Source: Sabethes cyaneus
Taxonomy: Eukaryota > Arthropoda > Insecta > Diptera > Culicidae
Length of the DNA stretch: 64,000 nucleotides
Assembly (NCBI RefSeq): GCF_943734655.1
Contig: NC_071355.1
Span: 75,467,449 to 75,531,448 of the forward strand
Direction of reading: 5' to 3'
Both the position numbers and the translations under genes were made by a program. Shown here piece after piece: positions 60,793-64,000 of this stretch. The notes beneath the pieces were generated by a model. It searched no databases. It was given only the letters and a program-made list of their open reading frames with translations, and had not been told where the DNA came from. Numbering within the stretch: the stretch's first letter is position 1; each line of letters starts with the position of its first letter.

Positions 60793-61303
60793 GGCTGTGA
60801 ACCATTTCGCGAAATTTTTAACTTTTTAGTTAAAATTTGACAGTTCGATGGTTATTTCTCCTCGAGTGGTTAAAATCAATTCAGAATGCGAACCATTTCA
60901 TATTTGACGGATTGATAGTTTTTTCTGCTCAATGAGAGCATATAAGGTGAGGATGAAAATATTGTTTATTCTTTCCGAGTTAAAATTGGATGAATTTTTG
61001 ATGTTCATTTGCTTTTATTTGATAGATAAAATTCATCTCATTTCAACCCGGGTTGTTTGAAGAAATTTATTAGCGATAAGCATCCATACCAATGTAAAAA
61101 AAAATGCAACAAAAATCAGTGAAACACGTCGAAGCTCTCTTCCTCACCTGTGCATATCTCATTGGTTCTCAGATGCGAACCATCGAACTGTCAAAACCTT
61201 GGTCAAAACTAACCATGCTCCCGAGCAGGGTTATTTTCGAAAAACCATCGAACTGTCAAATTTTAACCAAAAAGTTAAAAATTTCGTGAAATGGTTCACA
61301 GCC
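60793..61303. mobile_element. PIF/Harbinger-like MITE, 61-bp TIRs, TSD TTA
   Basis: 511 bp. The TIRs begin GGCTGTGAACCATTTC and match over 61 bp with two differences. Flanked by TTA at 60790-60792 and 61304-61306. The 3-bp TTA target and GGC ends fit PIF/Harbinger. Part of the TIR (ACCATCGAACTGTCAAA) recurs internally near 61178-61196. Non-coding. Confidence 0.8.
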
Positions 61304-61789
61304 TTAATTACGAAAAGCGATGTTGTAAACATGTTAAAATCTGCGTTATGTAATTTATGACCGTTCCCTTGGTGGTTTGTGTCTGAGACGGTTGCGTTAC
61401 TTGTGTAGCTTGCTATAAAATTATGCAGCTTTTTATGGCTGCTAAACGAGGAATGATGTGAGAACAGAGAAAACAGAATCGAAAGATTTGTTTAAAACGA
61501 TATATCGATATTCTTGCCTGGATTTACCGGATTTCGTTCTCTGCTTCGGAAGGCACATTCAACATGTGGAAGCGAATAAAGTTAAAATCTCAAATTTATG
61601 GTCTAAACAAGCTCTTCGGAAATATTTGGATTGTAATTCAGATCAGAACTTCAATCAATTCCGTCCAGATTCTTTTCGCTAGGAACATTTTAAGCTAAGC
61701 TACACTGCAATAAGGATCATGGTAATTGCTACCATATTAAAAATTAAGAGGACACACCAGTGAAGGGGTTGGTAAATAGTTGTATAATG

Positions 61790-63851
61790 CGTAAAACAGA
61801 CCCCATAGTGGTCCTTAGCCTCTTATACAGTAACTCCTACCCCTACCTCCACGTGGTACCAGCCGGAATACGAGCAACCTTAGTGGAGATCGGGTAACCA
61901 ACTTCGGTGGAAACTAAGGTCGTATACCAACAGGGAAGGAGGCACAGTGTTGTTTCGACACTGTAAGGTGACAGTCCCATCACGAGACTTGGTAGCGCAA
62001 GCCCTAGTACCGCTACTTATCTACAAACATTAAAAAGAGTCAAGAAAATTTTACCCGGAACATTCGGCATGGACAAAGGCGACGAAATAAGGCCATGGAA
62101 TGGAGGCTTGGAAGCTGGAACTGCAGATCGCTAAATTTCGTTGGCGGCGACAGGGTGCTGTTCAATCAGTTAGAACCCCGAAAGTTTAGCATCGTGGCAC
62201 TGCAGGAGATCTCTCGCAGAGGTGAGAAAGTGTGGAGGATGCGGGGCGGCAGAGCCCAATTTTTCCAGAGCGGTGGAGCCACCAGCGAGCTGGGAATGGG
62301 CTTCGTAGTGTTGGACAAAATGCAAGATCGCGTAATGGACTAGCAAGTGATCAAGGAGAGGATGAGCGTGTTGAGCATAAAAGGCCGCTTCTTCAACTAC
62401 ACCATCATAAACGTGCATTGTCCACACGAAGGTAGACCCGACGACGAGAAGGAAGCGTTATATGTGCATCTGGAGGCAACGTATGACAGCTGTTCACCAC
62501 GGGACATCAAGATCGTCATCGGGGATATGAACGCCCAGGTCAGCAGGGAAGTAATGTATAGACCGGTGATCGGGACCCATAGCCTGCACACCGACACGAA
62601 CGATAACGGCCAGCGATGCATCAGCTTCCCGCGGCTTGGTGATCAGAAGCACCTTCTTTCCCCACAAAGATATCCACAAAGTCATCTGGAGATCACCTGA
62701 TCAACGAACTTCGAACCAAATCGACCATATTCTCATCGAGGGCCGGTTTTTCTCGAACATCATCAACGTACGCTTGGTGATGCTTCGACCTTCAACCCTC
62801 GAAAACGGATGGAGTAGGATACGCTCGGCCGTCAACGAGGCCGCAGCCGCGGTGCTAGGCGTGGAAACCTCGAGTGCACGAAATGATGAGTTTGACGGGG
62901 AATGCCAAGAAGCGATAGAGAGGACAAAAGAACTTGTAAAAACTATCTGAGCATATCCACGAAAGAAAATTTGGCCAAGTATCGACGAGCGAGGAATGAG
63001 TTGGCCACGATTTTGAGGAGGAAAAAGCGCCAGAATGAAGACAGAGATCGTGAGGAGCTAGAACAACTATTCCGGGCTAATGACACCCGCAAGTTTTACG
63101 AGAAGGTAAACCAAACTCGCAAGGCCGACACTCCAAAACCTGACAATGTGAATCTCGAAGAGATCCGGCGAGAAATCGATCTGCTGAAGAATAATAGAGC
63201 CGCCGGAAAAGACTCACGCCCGGCAGAACTCTACAAAAATGGCCAAGAACCGCTAGCAACGGCACTTCACTGGCTGATTTCAAGGATTTGGGAAGAAGAG
63301 AAACTACCGGAGGCGTGGGTGGAAGGCGTAGTCTGTTCCATCTACAAAAAGGGCGACCGGCTAGACTGCTGTAACTACCGCGGCATTACGCTGGTCAACA
63401 CCACCTACAAGGTGCTCTCCCAGATTTTGTTGCGTCGTTTATCTCCAATAGCAAGAGAATTCGTAGGGTAGTATCAGGCGGGCTTCATGAGGGCCCGTGC
63501 TACTACGGATCAAATTTTTACTCTCCGAGAAATCATGGACAACGTGCCCTCGCATCATATTTTGTGCATTGCGGAGCAGCGTACGATACAATTGAACGAG
63601 AACAGCTGTGGCAGATAATGCACGAGTACGGTTTTCCTGACAAACTAACGCAGCTGATCAAAGCTACTTTGGAGCGAGTGATGTGCTACGTGCGCGTTTC
63701 GACACTCTCGAGTTCTTTCGAATCGCGCAGAGGGTTGCGGCAAGGGAATGGACTGTCCTGTATGTTATTCAATATCGCTATTGAAGGTGTGATCCGGCGA
63801 GCGGGCGTCGAAACGAGAGGAACGATTTTCAGCAAGAGTAGCCAACTCCTA
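61790..63851 (+). mobile_element. RTE-clade LINE, 5' half (I)
   Basis: Plus strand. The 5' leader (about 61790-62090) is shared with copies A and F. Endonuclease begins at 62095 (WRLGSWNCRSLNF, IVALQE), with a stop at 62341-62343, then GRFFNYTIINVHCPHEG and KIVIGDMNAQVS (62347-62700), a frameshift near 62630, NQIDHILIEG (62636-62950) with the SDHF region deleted, and a linker and RT fingers (62902-63471: YKKGDRLDCCNYRGIT). A stop at 63469-63471 follows REFVG, and the palm piece 63564-63860 carries GLRQGNGLSCMLFNIA. It is interrupted at 63852 by a MITE. Confidence 0.83.
62902..63471 (+). pseudogene. Linker and RT finger region of RTE copy I
   Basis: 189 open codons. A charged linker (RRKKRQNEDRDREELEQLF) leads into KNNRAAGKDSRPAEL, ALHWLISRIWEEEKLPEAW, YKKGDRLDCCNYRGIT and YKVLSQILLRRLSPIAREFVG. 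This region is the one missing from copy D, and thus a useful comparison. Confidence 0.82.
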
Positions 63852-64000
63852 CCCAAGTAACCAAAAGTTCCGATAAAAGGGGATTTTTGGCTTAATCAGC
63901 CAACGAAATGATCATGAATAGAACTCTATTCAACTTCATTTTTGAGTAATTAACCGGACTTTCAATTTCGTATCTGATGTTTAAACTTCGAAGGGAATAC
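63852..64000. mobile_element. CCCAAG-ended MITE, cut by the window edge
   Basis: RTE homology stops abruptly after SQLL (expected to continue into the FADD box), and the sequence switches to CCCAAGTAACCAAAAGTTCC. It is preceded by TA at 63850-63851, which fits the RTE codon boundary CTAGGC. The other end lies beyond the window, so pairing cannot be verified. Confidence 0.5.

Overview
This is eukaryotic nuclear DNA from an insect, most likely a culicine mosquito. The evidence is a split synaptotagmin gene with very long introns, a DD37E-type mariner transposase relic of a kind known from mosquitoes, many RTE-clade LINE copies, tRNA-derived SINE copies and numerous MITEs. The species cannot be fixed from the sequence alone. 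There are no rRNA genes, genuine tRNA genes, CRISPR arrays or operons.

Host genes. Two host genes can be supported. (1) A synaptotagmin 4/11-family gene (Syt4) on the plus strand has coding exons 1178-1217, 36529-37168 and 49358-50036. Their splice phases fit and give 452 codons. Intron 1 is about 35.3 kb and intron 2 about 12.2 kb. The product is a vesicle protein with one membrane span near the N-terminus and two C2 domains; C2A carries the Syt4-type Ser in place of a calcium-binding Asp. (2) A DTW-domain tRNA-uridine aminocarboxypropyltransferase (DTWD2-like) on the minus strand has exons 59972-59878, 59798-59635 and 59578-59046, giving 263 residues. The two genes converge, separated by about 9 kb of repeat-filled DNA.

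Layout. 1-1177: probable 5' UTR and upstream DNA of Syt4. 1218-36528 (intron 1): hairpin and MITE elements (3-5 kb), a broken RNase H-type LINE (6-8.6 kb), two tRNA-SINE copies, a degraded RTE copy holding two MITEs (13-15.5 kb), a satellite-like array (20.4-21.1 kb), a complete Ty3/gypsy (Mag-like) LTR element with near-identical LTRs but a broken pol (21.2-25.9 kb), a mariner relic, a CR1/L2-like LINE fragment, a 61-bp hAT-like element, a pyrimidine-rich tract (32.2-33.1 kb) and a pogo-like MITE. 37169-49357 (intron 2): an RTE fragment split by a 2.4-kb TIR element that contains a second TIR element, a nearly full-length RTE copy, a 790-bp perfect (TG)n at the tail of another RTE copy, and an internally deleted RTE copy. 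50037-59045: Syt4 3' flank, a jockey-like fragment, an RTE insertion with clear target duplication and a (GAA)n tail, and further decayed LINEs. 59973-64000: DTWD2 upstream region, two hairpin MITEs, and the 5' half of an RTE copy cut by another MITE at the window edge.

How it fits together. Apart from the two genes the window is a dense record of transposition. Paralogous RTE copies in the same window let several insertions be checked against the uninterrupted sequence. The best leads are: a hairpin MITE family with variable 2-bp target duplications; the link between RTE tails and microsatellites, including a 395-unit TG run; two nested elements sharing GGGTA termini and TATA target sites; and a 57-bp poly(A)-tailed retroposed scrap. 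No new multi-gene system is visible.
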